From Paracoccaceae bacterium (lineage in GTDB: Bacteria; Pseudomonadota; Alphaproteobacteria; Rhodobacterales; Rhodobacteraceae): a stretch of DNA of 5,084 nt. The notes beneath the pieces were generated by a model. That model was not told the DNA's origin and made no database searches. It worked only from the letters and a program-made list of their open reading frames with translations. Numbering within the stretch: position 1 is the first letter of the stretch; every line of letters begins with the position of its first letter. A program made the position numbers and the translations under genes. This document shows, one piece after another, positions 4,700 through 5,084 of this stretch. The stretch is taken from NCBI GenBank assembly GCA_007123625.1, contig SKKS01000308.1, positions 1-5,084 of the forward strand, given 5' to 3'.

Positions 4700-5084
4700 A
4701 TGACGCTCGATCTTGCAAACTACGCGCGCGAACGCGGCATCAAGTATTTCATGATTTCCTTTACCGACCTGTTCGGCGGGCAACGGGCAAAACTGGTACC
4801 CGCGCAGGCCATTGCCGACATGCAGGCCGATGGCGCCGGGTTTGCAGGTTTCGCCACCTGGTTGGACCTGACGCCCGCGCACCCGGACATGCTGGCGCTA
4901 CCGGACCCGGACTCGGTCATCCAGATGCCCTGGAAGCCCGAGGTCGCCTGGGTCGCGGCCAACTGCGTGATGGACGGACAGGACGTGTCCCAGGCGCCGC
5001 GCAATGTCCTGCGCCGCCAGATTGCCGCCGCCGCCGACAAGGGCCTTCATGTCAAGACCGGGGTCGAGGCCGAATTCTTCCTGC
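4700..5084 (+). CDS. gmaS: Gamma-glutamylmethylamide synthetase, N-terminal part (glutamine synthetase family; partial, 3' cut by window)
   Basis: From the ATG at 4700 the frame stays open to the window end and gives 128 residues; the family is about 440 long. Residues about 10-100 form the glutamine synthetase beta-grasp domain: GIKYFMISFTDLFGGQRAK (13-31), then GAGFAGFATWLDLTPAHPDM (45-64), the counterpart of the substrate-entry segment of GS, then PDPDSVIQMPWKPEVAWVAANCVMDG. GVEAEFFL at 121-128 begins the catalytic barrel; E123 and E125 match the first metal-binding glutamates of GS. The enzyme joins methylamine to glutamate at the expense of ATP, the first step of the NMG pathway. AGGGA (4685-4689) lies 10 bases upstream. 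A related GS-like gene (GlnT or GlnA type III) is the alternative, but its place directly after mgsABC makes GmaS most likely. Only 77 bp separate it from mgsC and no promoter is visible there. Confidence 0.85.
   Translation, partial: MTLDLANYARERGIKYFMISFTDLFGGQRAKLVPAQAIADMQADGAGFAGFATWLDLTPAHPDMLALPDPDSVIQMPWKPEVAWVAANCVMDGQDVSQAPRNVLRRQIAAAADKGLHVKTGVEAEFFL

Noticed and set aside
1..5084. Search for CRISPR arrays, tRNA/rRNA genes, insertion sequences, phage or defence genes
   Set aside because: No repeated spacer pattern, tRNA-like cloverleaf, transposase motif or terminal inverted repeats were seen; the window is filled with metabolic genes.

Overview
This GC-rich window carries most of a methylated-amine utilisation locus, the N-methylglutamate (NMG) pathway. 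Codon use, dense packing of forward-strand genes and the close resemblance of the proteins to Rhodobacteraceae/Rhizobiales GlxB-GlxC-GlxD and SoxA/SoxG families suggest an alphaproteobacterium, most likely of the Rhodobacteraceae (roseobacter/Paracoccus type). That placement comes from memory of these families, not from a search. All genes are on the + strand, and both ends of the window cut a gene.

Layout: (1) 1-261 is the C-terminal end of a sarcosine oxidase alpha-like subunit (mgdC). It overlaps by 8 bp the gamma-like subunit gene mgdD (254-814). Together these are the tail of an N-methylglutamate dehydrogenase operon, mgdABCD. (2) A weak terminator-like hairpin lies across the mgdD stop, followed by a 96-bp gap and a XRE-cupin transcription regulator (911-1543). 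(3) A 141-bp intergenic region (1544-1684) holds an AT-rich island with a 27-bp imperfect palindrome and a plausible sigma70-type promoter. (4) mgsA (1685-2581), mgsB (2584-3267) and mgsC (3279-4622) are tightly packed and encode the three-part N-methylglutamate synthase. (5) A strong 12-bp hairpin (4634-4661) separates mgsC from gmaS (4700 to beyond the window end), which encodes gamma-glutamylmethylamide synthetase.

How the genes work together: GmaS joins methylamine to glutamate using ATP, giving gamma-glutamylmethylamide. MgsABC transfers the methylamine moiety to 2-oxoglutarate, giving N-methylglutamate and glutamate. MgdABCD oxidises N-methylglutamate, returning glutamate and passing the methyl carbon to tetrahydrofolate or formaldehyde. 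The net effect is release of nitrogen and one-carbon units from methylamine. The regulator between the mgd and mgs blocks is the obvious candidate for local control.

The pathway itself is known, so I do not claim a new system. The points most worth checking are the palindrome/promoter island before mgsA, the hairpin between mgsC and gmaS, and the absence in MgsC of the cysteine motif that holds the iron-sulfur cluster in classical glutamate synthase.
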